DNA of 43,720 nt from positions 1-43,720 of the forward strand of contig NZ_JACJKP010000003.1 in the NCBI RefSeq assembly GCF_016901605.1, given 5' to 3'. Both the position numbers and the translations under genes were made by a program. This document shows, in pieces, positions 31,749 to 41,951 of this stretch; position 1 is the first letter of the stretch, and each line of letters begins with the position of its first letter. The notes below the pieces were generated by a model that made no database searches, was not told the origin of the DNA, and saw nothing but the letters and a program-made list of their open reading frames with translations. The stretch is from Gemmiger formicilis (lineage in GTDB: Bacteria; Bacillota; Clostridia; Oscillospirales; Ruminococcaceae).

Positions 31749-33179
31749 TCAGCCTACCGCTTCGGGATCATCCGCCACGGGTTCTTCCGGTACCTCTTCC
31801 GCAGGGGTTTCCTCCTCGGGCACTTCCTCGGTAACGGTTTCCTCGGTGGTGGTCTCCGCCTCACCGCTGCCGGTGGCACTGGTGGTCAGATCATCGGTGC
31901 TCATGCCCAGGGTCTCGCCGGCCTCGGCGTCGTCTTCCACGTAGTTGCTCTCGTAGGTCTTGGTGGTGGCGCTGCTCAGGTCCACGCCGTCCAGGGTGCT
32001 GTGCACAAAGTTTTCGGCGTAGTCAATGTCGGTAACGGCCACGTAGCTCTTGCCGATGTTGACTTCCAGCGGGGTATCGCTGCACTGGCCGTCCTCGGTC
32101 AGGTAGTACAGGCGCAGGGCTTCCTGCGGGGTGCCCTTCTGCCAGTAGATCTTCTCGCACTTGCCGCCGTAGCAGTAGTAACCGATGCCGCCCCAGGAGT
32201 ACTCAACGTACTGCAGGTCCTTGGCCTCGTGGCCGGGGTAGGTGTGGATGTCGGTGTAGAGCACGATGACGTTGGGGAAGCTGAGAACGGTGTTGTCGGC
32301 AGCTTCGTCCACGGTGTCGCGCCACTGGCCGTCAGTGTAGTTCTGCTGCATCTTGTAGGTGTTGGAGGCGGAATCGTAGATGAAGCGGGTCTTGTAGGAC
32401 GGGCTGTGCTCGATCTCGATATATTCGCCGTCACTCACCACAGGGCCGTACTTGTCGCTGTAAGCGCTGTCCAGGCTGTTGGACAGGTCGCGGGTTTCGC
32501 CGGTACGGTAATCCACAAAGTTGAAGAAGGTGGAGTTGTAGGTGCGGTCCATATCCACGCTGTTGTCATCGATGTACTTCTGGATGTTCTCCGAGTCGGT
32601 GTACATGGTGTGTTCCAGCGCCAGGGTTCCGTTGTTGTAGGAAGCGCCGTTCCAGTTCACACGGCCGTAGTCACGGTAGCCGTTGGCGCCGTCGTTGTTG
32701 TTCAGGTTGCCGTAGCTGTAGTCGATGGCATACTGCTGCATGACCACGGACTGACCCTCGTGGATATACAGGGCCTGCCAGGGCAGGATCAGGCGGAAGA
32801 ACTGGTCACGGCCGGAACGCACAGGGCCGATCTCGCCAATATCTTCATAATCGGTAAAGACCGGCATAAAGCGGGTGATGCCGCCTTCCACCTTGATCTC
32901 AAACAGAATGTCCGCCTTGGACAGACCGCGCTGAGGACGGGCCGCCACGATGTTGTTGACCATGACAGCGGTGATGCGCTGGTTCTTGTAATCGTCGCCC
33001 TGGGGTTCACCGGTGAGCACGTTGGCCATGTAAGGTTCCATGGACGGTTCAGGCGTGGCGGTAACCTCCGGCGTAGTGGTACCGGAGGAGCTGGCGGATT
33101 CGTCTCCTCCCTTTTTGCAGGCCGCCAGCAGAACGCACAGCGACAGGATAGCCATGACGAGCAGTAGCTTACGTTTCAT
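31749..33179 (-). CDS. DUF3048 (YerB-like) lipoprotein
   Basis: A 476-residue lipoprotein with lipobox LAAC (cysteine about residue 21) and a Ser/Thr-rich linker. DUF3048 sequences are clear: NVLTG, ITAVMVNNIVAARPQRGLSKADILFEIKVEGG, GPVRSGRDQF and the C-terminal YVEYSWGGIGYY region. The last 50 residues are an acidic Glu/Thr/Pro tail. It probably resides on the outer face of the membrane. It is paralogous to, but diverged from, the next gene (30217-31665), which lies downstream on the same strand past a terminator. It has its own promoter about 85 nt upstream. Confidence 0.88.
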   Translation of the reverse strand: MKRKLLLVMAILSLCVLLAACKKGGDESASSSGTTTPEVTATPEPSMEPYMANVLTGEPQGDDYKNQRITAVMVNNIVAARPQRGLSKADILFEIKVEGGITRFMPVFTDYEDIGEIGPVRSGRDQFFRLILPWQALYIHEGQSVVMQQYAIDYSYGNLNNNDGANGYRDYGRVNWNGASYNNGTLALEHTMYTDSENIQKYIDDNSVDMDRTYNSTFFNFVDYRTGETRDLSNSLDSAYSDKYGPVVSDGEYIEIEHSPSYKTRFIYDSASNTYKMQQNYTDGQWRDTVDEAADNTVLSFPNVIVLYTDIHTYPGHEAKDLQYVEYSWGGIGYYCYGGKCEKIYWQKGTPQEALRLYYLTEDGQCSDTPLEVNIGKSYVAVTDIDYAENFVHSTLDGVDLSSATTKTYESNYVEDDAEAGETLGMSTDDLTTSATGSGEAETTTEETVTEEVPEEETPAEEVPEEPVADDPEAVG

Positions 33180-33262
33180 TCACAGTTCCTCTTTTCCTAG
33201 GTTACTCCGTCCGTGCGGCAGGATACGCACGGAGATGGTTTTGTCGGGACTAGTTAGTTCTT

Positions 33263-33291
33263 ATTGTAGCCGCTTTGTAATCATTTGTAAA
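33263..33291 (-). promoter_or_regulatory. Sigma-A type promoter of the upstream DUF3048 gene
   Basis: On the minus strand TTTACA (33286-33291) and TACAAT (33263-33268) are 17 bp apart. A 7-bp stem-loop (CCGTGCG/CGCACGG) lies in the leader just downstream. Confidence 0.7.
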
Positions 33292-33299
33292 GCAGGGCG

Positions 33300-33684
33300 G
33301 CACAATTTTACAATTCACAGCCCTGCTGGTAGCATTCCCCGGCGCAGAAGGCTTCAAACGAACAGAAGATTCCTTCCTCCGCTGTAAGTCTGCACACCGC
33401 GGCGTGTCCCTGGTGTCCGTTTTCCGGCAAGGCCAGTGCCGGATGTTTTGCGGCGCTCGAAAGGGAGGGCGGCTCCGCCCCCATGGGTCTGTTGCGGCAA
33501 ACAAGCATAAGTATTACGTTGTATTCCAGCTTTTGTGCTTTCTTGCCGCAGTCCTCCCCATAAAACGCACAATCACGTGGTTTTATTATCCAGCTCCAAC
33601 AAATTGACCGCTGATTTCCCTGCACAGTTTTGTTGAATCTGTCGAATTAAAGGTGCGTTCTTGATTTCAAAAAAATAGCATGAT
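33300..33684. other. Gene-free intergenic stretch
   Basis: No convincing gene was found. Short frames on the minus strand lack ribosome sites and family features. The stretch holds a CCGGCA/TGCCGG stem near 33420-33440, a GGGCGG/CCGCCC hairpin near 33470, and one Spo0A-box-like TGTCGAA at 33640-33646, 43 bp before the surface-protein promoter. Confidence 0.5.
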
Positions 33685-33717
33685 AATATTGACAATATAG
33701 TAAATATCGCCTAAATC
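33685..33717 (+). promoter_or_regulatory. Candidate promoter of the surface protein with shared palindrome
   Basis: TTGACA (33689-33694) lies inside AATATTGACAATAT (33685-33698), nearly the same sequence as at the abrB-like promoter. A weak -10 TAAATC follows at 17 bp (33712-33717). The leader to the ATG is about 125 nt. Confidence 0.5.
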
Positions 33718-33848
33718 CCATCGTGCGGAATCCAACAGCTTTTTGTACGCTTTCATAAAGCTGTTCCAGACCCTTTGCCGATGTCTGCTGTTGCAACGGG
33801 ATGGCGGCAAAATCAAAGACATAAAACAGGAAAGGAAGAAAACGCAAG

Positions 33849-36800
33849 ATGAGAAGAAGGATTCTGTCCGGCATGCTAGCCCTGTGTCTGCTGCTCTGCC
33901 TGACACCGGCGACCGTACTTGCCGAAGAATCATCCGAACCGGCAAATTACAGCCAAGTTTCCAATGACGGAGAAGACAACCCCGGGATCGTCGTCAACGC
34001 CAACGGCGGGGACGAGGAAATTCTTTCCGATGAAGAAAACAGTGTTCAGCCCGGCGCCCCTGCCGGGGAAGACGGTGACACCGGTGCGGGCGACGAAAAC
34101 GTCTCCCAGGATCCGGCACAGCCCGACGATCAGGACGGCAATGACGCCGGCGACCAGCCCGGCGCCCCTGCCGGGGAAGACGGTGACACCGGTGCGGGCG
34201 ACGAAAACGTCCCCCAGGATCCGGCACAGCCCGACGATCAGGACGGCAATGACGCCGGCGGCCAGCCCGGCGCCCCTGCCGGGGAAGACGCCACTGCCGG
34301 TGAGGGCGGCGAAAATGGCCCCCAGGATCCGGCACAGTCCGACGAACAGGACGGCAATGACGCCGGCGGCCAGCCCGGCACCCCTGCCGGGGAAGACGAT
34401 GACGCCGGTGAGGGCGGCGAAAATGGCCCCCAGGATCCGGCACAGACCGGCGGCCAGGACGGTACTGATACCAACGGCCTGTCCGCTCCGGCCTTTTTCT
34501 CCACCTATACAGGGCAAAACGAATATGATGCAGCTAACGAAAGCCAGCTGGAAGCGGCTGTGGAAGTTGCCAATGATGCGGCGAAACAGGCCACGGCAGC
34601 CGGCACGGAGATCCCCCAGATCACCATCCGACTGACAGCGGACATCCAGCTGAACAATGGCACGCAATCTGGAGCTTATTATAGCCTGACAGACGGCGCC
34701 AACGTGCATCTGACCAGCAGCGGCAACTACACGCTGAGGTTTGATAACAGCCACGCAACATCCGGTGTTTACTTTTTTGAAGTAAAAACCGACAGTTCTC
34801 TCACCCTTTCCAACATTACACTGGACTGCAACAGTGTCGGCCAGACGAATTTCAAGAGCGGCGCCCTGTATGTGAATGGTGCGCATCTCTATATTCAGGA
34901 CGGAGCCCGCATTATAAACAGCAACGTCCACGGCTACTCATCCACTGTTATTAATTTGAATGGCAGTACCTGTGTCATGTCCGGCGGAGAGATCAGCGGG
35001 CACGACAACACTAATATTCCTTCGTCCATGGCGGCTGTGTTCCGTGCGAACTGCTCCTCCTTCACGATGGCTGGCGGCACAATTTGCAACAATAAACTTC
35101 TTCAAGATACTACATGGGGCCGCTGGGGTATGGGCGGTATAGTCGGCGTTGTTTCAACAGCAGTAGACAAAGCTGCCTCCTTTACCATGACGGATGGCAC
35201 CATTTCCGACAACCAGGTTCTCAAGGGGTACGGCGGCGCGATCACCGCCGGGACAGGCATAGCGGGTTCCACAACCGTTTTGATTGAGAATGGCACAATC
35301 ACCCGCAACTCCGCCATCAATAAGTTTGGCGGTGCTATTTCTGCCATCACGCAAGAGCATGGCACAGCAAAGGTCACAATCAATGACGGTACCATCTCCT
35401 ACAACAAAGCCCTGGGCGGCGGAGCCATATACGTTCGCGGCGCAGCGGATGCACCCAGCGCAGAGTCCTGCAGCCTGACCATAAACGGCGGCACGATTGC
35501 CAACAACAAAGCCAAAATCACGGATCGTGAAGATGCGGATCCGTCGAAAGGCCCCCAGGCCGGAGAAGGAGGCGGTGCGATCACCGTCAATGTGAACGCA
35601 ACCTTCAATCTCAATGGCGGCACCATTAAAGAGAACTACTCAGATCTGTCTGGCGGCGCCGTACAGATCGCCAAAGATTGCCGTATGTATATGTATGACG
35701 GTGTCATTGCAGACAACACTGCAGAGTCGCACGGTGGAGCCATCTGCGTGGCCGCCGATTTTTCCGTCGGTGAAAACGGAAACCCCGAAGATTCTGTGCT
35801 GTATATGTACGGCGGCACGATCCAGGATAACATCGCAAAATCCACGTGGGTGGTAGAAAAGCACGACGATGACCCCTATGCCCCGGGCGGCGGCGGCATC
35901 TTCCTGCACGGCAATTGCCAGCTGTACCTGTATGGTCCAACCGACCAGTACAGCGGTGCAAAAATCACCGGCAACGAGACAGGAAATGAGAGCTGCGGCG
36001 GTGGTGTATACGGCTGCTTTGGCTCCACCATCCTGATGAACGGCGGCTGGATTGAAAACAACACCGCTGCGCACTCCGGCGGCGGCGTATACCTGGACGG
36101 TGTGGGCAGTTACGAAGGGTATACCCACGACTTTGACAGTGATGACAGTTACGGCACCGGCGCACGATTCCGGATGTATGACGGCCGTATTGCCGGCAAT
36201 ACCGCGAAGGAAAACGGCGGCGGCATCTACCTTTCGGGTGAGAATACCATCTCTGAGACCCAGGATGGTCCTCTGCCGAATCCGCTGGTATTCCGCGGCG
36301 CAGTCTACGCGATGAGTGGCGGTGTGATCACCGACAACACCGCCTGGGATGCAGGCGGCGGCGTTTATGTGGAATCCACCAAAGATCAGGGCGAGCAGGC
36401 GGCCACCTTTGTCATGACGGACGGTGCGCTGTACTTCAACGTGGCCGGCGAGAAAGGCGGACAGCCTGACAACACCAGCCCCGATGCCAATGATGCGGGC
36501 GCCGAACTGTATGCCCAGGGCGGGAAGAGCCAGTTCACGGTTCCGGCGGCCGAGGCGATCACCGCCTATATCCAGGACAGCACCCATACCTATGTGCCCG
36601 ACGAAGACCGGGCCGTCTGGTTCACCAGCTGGTATGATGATTACAGCGATCAGGATTCGCAATATGGCAAAGGCGATTCCCAGACCCTGCAGACCGCGCG
36701 CCACACCGGCCGCTATATGAGCAGCAAAACGCTGGATCGGATGGCGTACCTCCCGGTCAGCACGGACAAAGCATACCGTGCCCTGATTCTGGACCGGAGC

Positions 36801-36914
36801 ACCAGCCTGCAGCTTGCCAAGCAGGTCAGCGGGGAGGACATCCGCCCCGGTGAGACCTATGCCTTCACCCTGACTGTCTCCAACCTGCCGGACCTTGCGG
36901 TGGCTGGTGACTAG
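33849..36914 (+). CDS. Large beta-helix surface protein, cut short by an amber codon
   Basis: 1021 residues up to a TAG at 36912. A Sec signal peptide (MRRRILSGMLALCLLL... ending VLA) is followed by four tandem acidic 36-residue repeats (67-210). A long right-handed beta-helix region (about 250-900) then repeats units such as FTMAGGTICNN, MYDGVIADNTA and GGGVYL, as in adhesins and pectate-lyase-like surface proteins. The frame stops inside a pilin-like domain at NLPDLAVAGD. The same frame continues after the stop as a sortase-anchored tail, so the complete product would have 1224 residues. As read here the product is secreted without an anchor. Confidence 0.88.
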   Translation: MRRRILSGMLALCLLLCLTPATVLAEESSEPANYSQVSNDGEDNPGIVVNANGGDEEILSDEENSVQPGAPAGEDGDTGAGDENVSQDPAQPDDQDGNDAGDQPGAPAGEDGDTGAGDENVPQDPAQPDDQDGNDAGGQPGAPAGEDATAGEGGENGPQDPAQSDEQDGNDAGGQPGTPAGEDDDAGEGGENGPQDPAQTGGQDGTDTNGLSAPAFFSTYTGQNEYDAANESQLEAAVEVANDAAKQATAAGTEIPQITIRLTADIQLNNGTQSGAYYSLTDGANVHLTSSGNYTLRFDNSHATSGVYFFEVKTDSSLTLSNITLDCNSVGQTNFKSGALYVNGAHLYIQDGARIINSNVHGYSSTVINLNGSTCVMSGGEISGHDNTNIPSSMAAVFRANCSSFTMAGGTICNNKLLQDTTWGRWGMGGIVGVVSTAVDKAASFTMTDGTISDNQVLKGYGGAITAGTGIAGSTTVLIENGTITRNSAINKFGGAISAITQEHGTAKVTINDGTISYNKALGGGAIYVRGAADAPSAESCSLTINGGTIANNKAKITDREDADPSKGPQAGEGGGAITVNVNATFNLNGGTIKENYSDLSGGAVQIAKDCRMYMYDGVIADNTAESHGGAICVAADFSVGENGNPEDSVLYMYGGTIQDNIAKSTWVVEKHDDDPYAPGGGGIFLHGNCQLYLYGPTDQYSGAKITGNETGNESCGGGVYGCFGSTILMNGGWIENNTAAHSGGGVYLDGVGSYEGYTHDFDSDDSYGTGARFRMYDGRIAGNTAKENGGGIYLSGENTISETQDGPLPNPLVFRGAVYAMSGGVITDNTAWDAGGGVYVESTKDQGEQAATFVMTDGALYFNVAGEKGGQPDNTSPDANDAGAELYAQGGKSQFTVPAAEAITAYIQDSTHTYVPDEDRAVWFTSWYDDYSDQDSQYGKGDSQTLQTARHTGRYMSSKTLDRMAYLPVSTDKAYRALILDRSTSLQLAKQVSGEDIRPGETYAFTLTVSNLPDLAVAGD
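34047..34478 (+). repeat. Four tandem 108-bp repeats in the surface protein gene
   Basis: Four 36-residue units with the frame QPGAPAGED....QDPAQ..DQDGNDAGG lie end to end. Units 1 and 2 are nearly identical, and 3 and 4 are diverged. They form an acidic Pro/Gly/Asp-rich stalk after the signal peptide. Such repeats tend to vary in number between strains. Confidence 0.9.
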
Positions 36915-36977
36915 CCGCCCTGTGCCCGTTTGACAAGCACCGTCTCCAACCTGCCGGACCTTGCGGTGGCTGGTGAC
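36876..36977 (+). repeat. 36-bp direct repeat flanking a 30-bp segment with an in-frame TAG
   Basis: An exact 36-bp sequence occurs at 36876-36911 and 36942-36977, 66 bp apart. The 30-bp segment between begins with TAG in the reading frame of the surface protein. Because 66 is divisible by 3, removing one repeat plus the segment would restore the frame without the stop. Confidence 0.95.
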
Positions 36978-37523
36978 CGATACCCGGTGGAGCTGCACAG
37001 CAGCACGGAAAATCCGGCCATCGGCACCCTGACGTCGGGGCAGAAATATCTGACCTTTGCGCCGGGCAACACCGCAACGGTTTACCTGCAGGCCGGGGAC
37101 AGCCTGTTGGTTGATGGTCTGCCCGCCGGCGCCCAGTTCTCCATCACCGAGACCAATGCCGGTTCCGCTGCCCGCTTTGCGGCAACCGTCACAAACGGCG
37201 AAAACCCGCAATACAATACCGGCACCCGCACGGTGACCGGCGCCACCACCGCGCAGTGGAAAGGCAGCACGCAGTATACCCGCACCGAAGTGCAGGTCGA
37301 TAACGGCTATGTAAAGCCCGTACCGGGTACGCCGGCTTCCCCAACTCCCGCGGCAACGCCGGCCCCCGCCGCAACGCCGGTACCTTCGGCCGAGCCTGTA
37401 GCAGTTGCCACCGCCACGATTCCCCAGACCGGGGATGCCAGCCAGCCCGCGCTTTGGTGGGCATTGCTGGTGATTTCCGGCATGGGCCTGGTTGCGCTGT
37501 TCCTGCGTAAAAAGACGCACTGA
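36915..37523 (+). pseudogene. C-terminal part of the surface protein with sortase signal
   Basis: In the same frame as the preceding gene, this part continues a pilin-like isopeptide domain (RYPVELHSS to VQVDNGYV). A proline-rich linker (PTPAATPAPAATP) leads to a sorting signal: IPQTG, a hydrophobic helix (WWALLVISGMGLVALFL) and the basic tail RKKTH. Sortase would cut the IPQTG and attach the protein to peptidoglycan. There is no ribosome site or proper start for independent translation; the first possible start is a TTG at 36930. It is functional only through readthrough or excision of the 66-bp duplication. Confidence 0.85.
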
Positions 37524-37558
37524 TAGCGATCAGCGCATTTCATTTTCACAGATACAAT

Positions 37559-37604
37559 AAAGCATCCGCCTTCGGTTCAGACCGAAGGCGGATGCTTGTT
37601 TTTG
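37559..37604. terminator. Strong bidirectional terminator after the surface protein
   Basis: A perfect 16-bp stem (37561-37576 with 37581-37596) with loop TCAG is followed by TGTTTTTG on the plus strand and, on the minus strand, by TTTATTG. It separates the surface protein from the convergent CYTH gene. Confidence 0.93.
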
Positions 37605-37615
37605 TTTCGGAGGAT

Positions 37616-38101
37616 TCACCCCCGGGTCTCTACCCAGTATTCCCCCATGCTGGACCCCGGCTTGCCGGTGCATTCGTCGGAGAGATACTGGCCCAGTCCC
37701 GCCGATGCAGGGTCCCAGGCCAGGGCCTGGGCTTCGGTGGCAAATTCCACCTCGGCATACCAGAAGGCGGTGGGCAGGTCCGGGTCCACGCAGTTTACCT
37801 CCAGCGTCAGACCGCCGGGCAGCGCGTAGCCCCGGCGTTCCTTATGGATCAGCGGCTTGCCGATGAGGTGTTCCAGCCGGGCAAACAGTTCCGCGTCGAT
37901 CTCGGTCTCGATCTCCTCCCGGCTGAGGGTGCCCTCTCCTTTAAAACAGAGCACCAGCGCCGTGGCGCCGCCCTGCAGGGCCTCCCGCCGGATGCGCACG
38001 GTGGGCCGCACGCTGATGTACCCCTGGTCCATCCGGTAATCCTCGGTCATGGGCAGACCTTCCGGCCAGCCGGCGACCATCCATTTGCGTTCAATCTCCA
38101 T
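37616..38101 (-). CDS. CYTH domain protein (triphosphatase/adenylate cyclase family IV fold)
   Basis: A 161-residue protein of the CYTH (triphosphate tunnel) superfamily. It opens with the hallmark EIERKW (ExExK) motif, followed by basic strands such as TVRIRREAL and LCFKGEGT and acidic EEIETEI, which together line the tunnel. Family members hydrolyse triphosphates such as inorganic triphosphate or thiamine triphosphate, with metal ions. The ATG at 38101 has AGAGGG upstream. It lies alone on the minus strand beyond a terminator, and no partner gene (such as a polyphosphate enzyme) is adjacent. Confidence 0.88.
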   Translation of the reverse strand: MEIERKWMVAGWPEGLPMTEDYRMDQGYISVRPTVRIRREALQGGATALVLCFKGEGTLSREEIETEIDAELFARLEHLIGKPLIHKERRGYALPGGLTLEVNCVDPDLPTAFWYAEVEFATEAQALAWDPASAGLGQYLSDECTGKPGSSMGEYWVETRG

Positions 38102-38225
38102 AGTATGCCCTCTTTTTTGATTCCAACGGTGTTGTACTAGTATACCATATTTTATAACACCCGGACGATGGACAATTTTGCCAGTTTTTGCCCCGGATAT
38201 TTTTACGATTTGAGCAGTTCGCCAG

Positions 38226-38254
38226 TTGCATTTTGGCGGCACACCCCGTATAAT
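38226..38254 (+). promoter_or_regulatory. Sigma-A type promoter of glnN
   Basis: TTGCAT (38226-38231) and a perfect TATAAT (38249-38254) are 17 bp apart. Transcription should start near 38261, about 78 nt before the ATG. Confidence 0.82.
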
Positions 38255-38268
38255 GGGAACATAACAGC

Positions 38269-38302
38269 AAGGGCGCTGCGAATGTGTTTTCGCAGCGCCC
38301 TT
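38269..38302 (+). promoter_or_regulatory. Promoter-proximal hairpin in the glnN leader
   Basis: A 14-bp stem (core 38271-38282 with 38289-38300) closes a 6-nt loop TGTGTT and is followed by TTTCC. It begins only about 10 nt after the predicted transcription start. It could attenuate or stabilise the mRNA. The loop has G at position 4 but not A at position 1, so it does not fully fit the ANTAR-binding hexaloop, and no second hairpin is present. Confidence 0.55.
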
Positions 38303-38338
38303 TCCTGTAATCCGATATTGAAGTAAGGAGTATGAAGT

Positions 38339-40429
<2,091 letters not shown>

Positions 40430-40478
40430 GGGCCCACCTGTATCGCCATTCTCCTTTTCCTATTTCTTACACCAACCT

Positions 40479-40550
40479 GAAAGGCCCGCCTGCACAAGCG
40501 CGTATTGCCCGGCTGTTTGCCGGCGCCTACCGCCCACCGGTGGGCCTTTC
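40479..40550 (+). promoter_or_regulatory. Structured glnA leader with two competing folds
   Basis: A 12-bp stem pairs 40479-40490 (GAAAGGCCCGCC) with 40539-40550. The right arm overlaps a perfect palindrome GCCCACCGGTGGGC (40532-40545), so the long stem and the local hairpin exclude each other. Inside lies a further CCGGC/GCCGG hairpin. Only a weak T run (CTTTC) follows. Competing folds like these suit attenuation control. Confidence 0.55.
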
Positions 40551-40603
40551 GGGTATCTGCGGCCGCCCTTGCGCAGGATGCAAACCGATTCCCGGAGGCT
40601 TTT

Positions 40604-41914
40604 ATGAAACGTACCGCACAGGATATTCTGAATTTTGTGGAGGACAACGACGTCAAGTTCGTCAAGCTGACCTTCTGCGACATCTTCGGCAACCAGAAGA
40701 ATATTTCGCTGTTTGCCAGCGAGCTGCCCCGCGCCTTTGCCCAGGGCATCAGCTTTGACGGTTCCTCCATCGCCGGCTTCATGAACGTGGAGGAGAGCGA
40801 CCTGGTGCTGTGGCCCGACCCCGACACCGCCACCGTGCTGCCCTGGCGCCCCACCGAGGGCCGGGTCATCCGCATGTACTGCGACATCACCCTGCCCGAC
40901 GGCAAACCCTTTGAGGGCAACTGCCGGGGGTATCTGCAGTCGGTGGTGGGCCGTGCCAAGGCCCTGGGCCTGACCTGCAATGTGGGCTGCGAGTGTGAAT
41001 TTTATCTGTTTGAGACCGACGAAGCGGGCAACCCCACCCGGATTCCCCTGGACCACGGCGGCTATTTTGACATTCCGCCCCTGGACAAGGGCGAAAACAT
41101 CCGCCGGGAGATCTGCTTTGCCATCGAGGAGATGGGCCTGCACCCCGAGCACAGCCACCACGAAAGCGGCCCAGGCCAGAACGAGGTCTGCTTCCTGTAC
41201 ACCGGGGCGCTGAAATCGGCCGACAACCTGAACACCTTCAAGAGCACCGTCAAGGCCATTGCCGCCCGTAACGGCCTGTTCGCCAGCTTTATGCCCAAGC
41301 CCCTGGCCGACCAGCCGGGCAGCGGCCTGCATGTGAACATCTCGCTGCTGCGGGACGGCAAGAACCTGTTTGAAGGGGACCTGGCCCCCGACAGCGAAGC
41401 CGCCCACTTTGTGGCGGGTATTCTGGCCCATGCCCGGGAGCTGACCGCTTTCTGCAATCCGGTGCCCAACTCCTACGCGCGGCTGGGCGCCAACGAGGCC
41501 CCGCTGTATGTGAGCTGGAGCCGCCAGAACCGCAGCCAGCTGGTGCGGCTGCCCAGCGCCAGCGGCGAACTGTGCCGGGTGGAGCTGCGCGGCCCCGACC
41601 CCGCCGGCAACCCCTACCTGGTCATCGGCCTGATCCTGGCCGCCGGGCTGGACGGTATCCAGCGCAAACTGCCGCTGCCGGACCCCGTGAACCGCAATCT
41701 GTTCCGTGCCAGTGCCGCCGCCGGGCTGGAAAGCCTGCCCCGCACCCTGCGGGAGGCCATCACGGTGGCCGGGCAGAGCGAGTTCATCAGCGCCGAACTG
41801 CCCATTGCACTGCAAAACCAATACTTTGAATACCAGACCCGTCTGTGCCACGACTTTGAGGCCGCCACCGACGTGGACGCCTGGGAGCGTGCCAACGGGT
41901 TCCTGATCATGTGA
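40604..41914 (+). CDS. glnA: Glutamine synthetase type I
   Basis: A 436-residue GSI, the dodecameric enzyme of nitrogen assimilation. It shows the N-terminal DIFGNQKNISLFASELPRAF and FDGSSIAGF (active-site loop region), CECEFYLFE (metal-binding glutamates), HHESGPGQNEV (glutamate loop), SGLHVNISL, GANEAPLYVSW and RVELRGPDPAGNPYL. No adenylylation tyrosine region of the GSI-beta type is evident, which fits GSI-alpha of Firmicutes. The ATG at 40604 follows CGGAGG. It lies 174 bp downstream of glnN with a structured leader and is followed, 37 bp on, by the ANTAR regulator. Confidence 0.96.
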   Translation: MKRTAQDILNFVEDNDVKFVKLTFCDIFGNQKNISLFASELPRAFAQGISFDGSSIAGFMNVEESDLVLWPDPDTATVLPWRPTEGRVIRMYCDITLPDGKPFEGNCRGYLQSVVGRAKALGLTCNVGCECEFYLFETDEAGNPTRIPLDHGGYFDIPPLDKGENIRREICFAIEEMGLHPEHSHHESGPGQNEVCFLYTGALKSADNLNTFKSTVKAIAARNGLFASFMPKPLADQPGSGLHVNISLLRDGKNLFEGDLAPDSEAAHFVAGILAHARELTAFCNPVPNSYARLGANEAPLYVSWSRQNRSQLVRLPSASGELCRVELRGPDPAGNPYLVIGLILAAGLDGIQRKLPLPDPVNRNLFRASAAAGLESLPRTLREAITVAGQSEFISAELPIALQNQYFEYQTRLCHDFEAATDVDAWERANGFLIM

Positions 41915-41951
41915 CTGCCGCATACACTTGCAGGAAAGGAGGGGGCGGCCT

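Noticed and set aside
33308-33625. A 105-codon minus-strand frame in the intergenic gap
   Set aside because: It has no ribosome site, no conserved pattern and an irregular composition.
34047-34478. CRISPR-like periodic repeats
   Set aside because: The 108-bp repeats are in frame, encode the protein stalk and have no short unique spacers.
36930-36952. TTGACA within the 30-bp inserted segment as a new promoter
   Set aside because: No -10 box lies at a proper distance, so an internal promoter is not supported.
38269-38302. The glnN leader hairpin as a classical ANTAR target
   Set aside because: The target consists of two hairpins with A at loop position 1 and G at position 4; only one hairpin is seen and position 1 is T.
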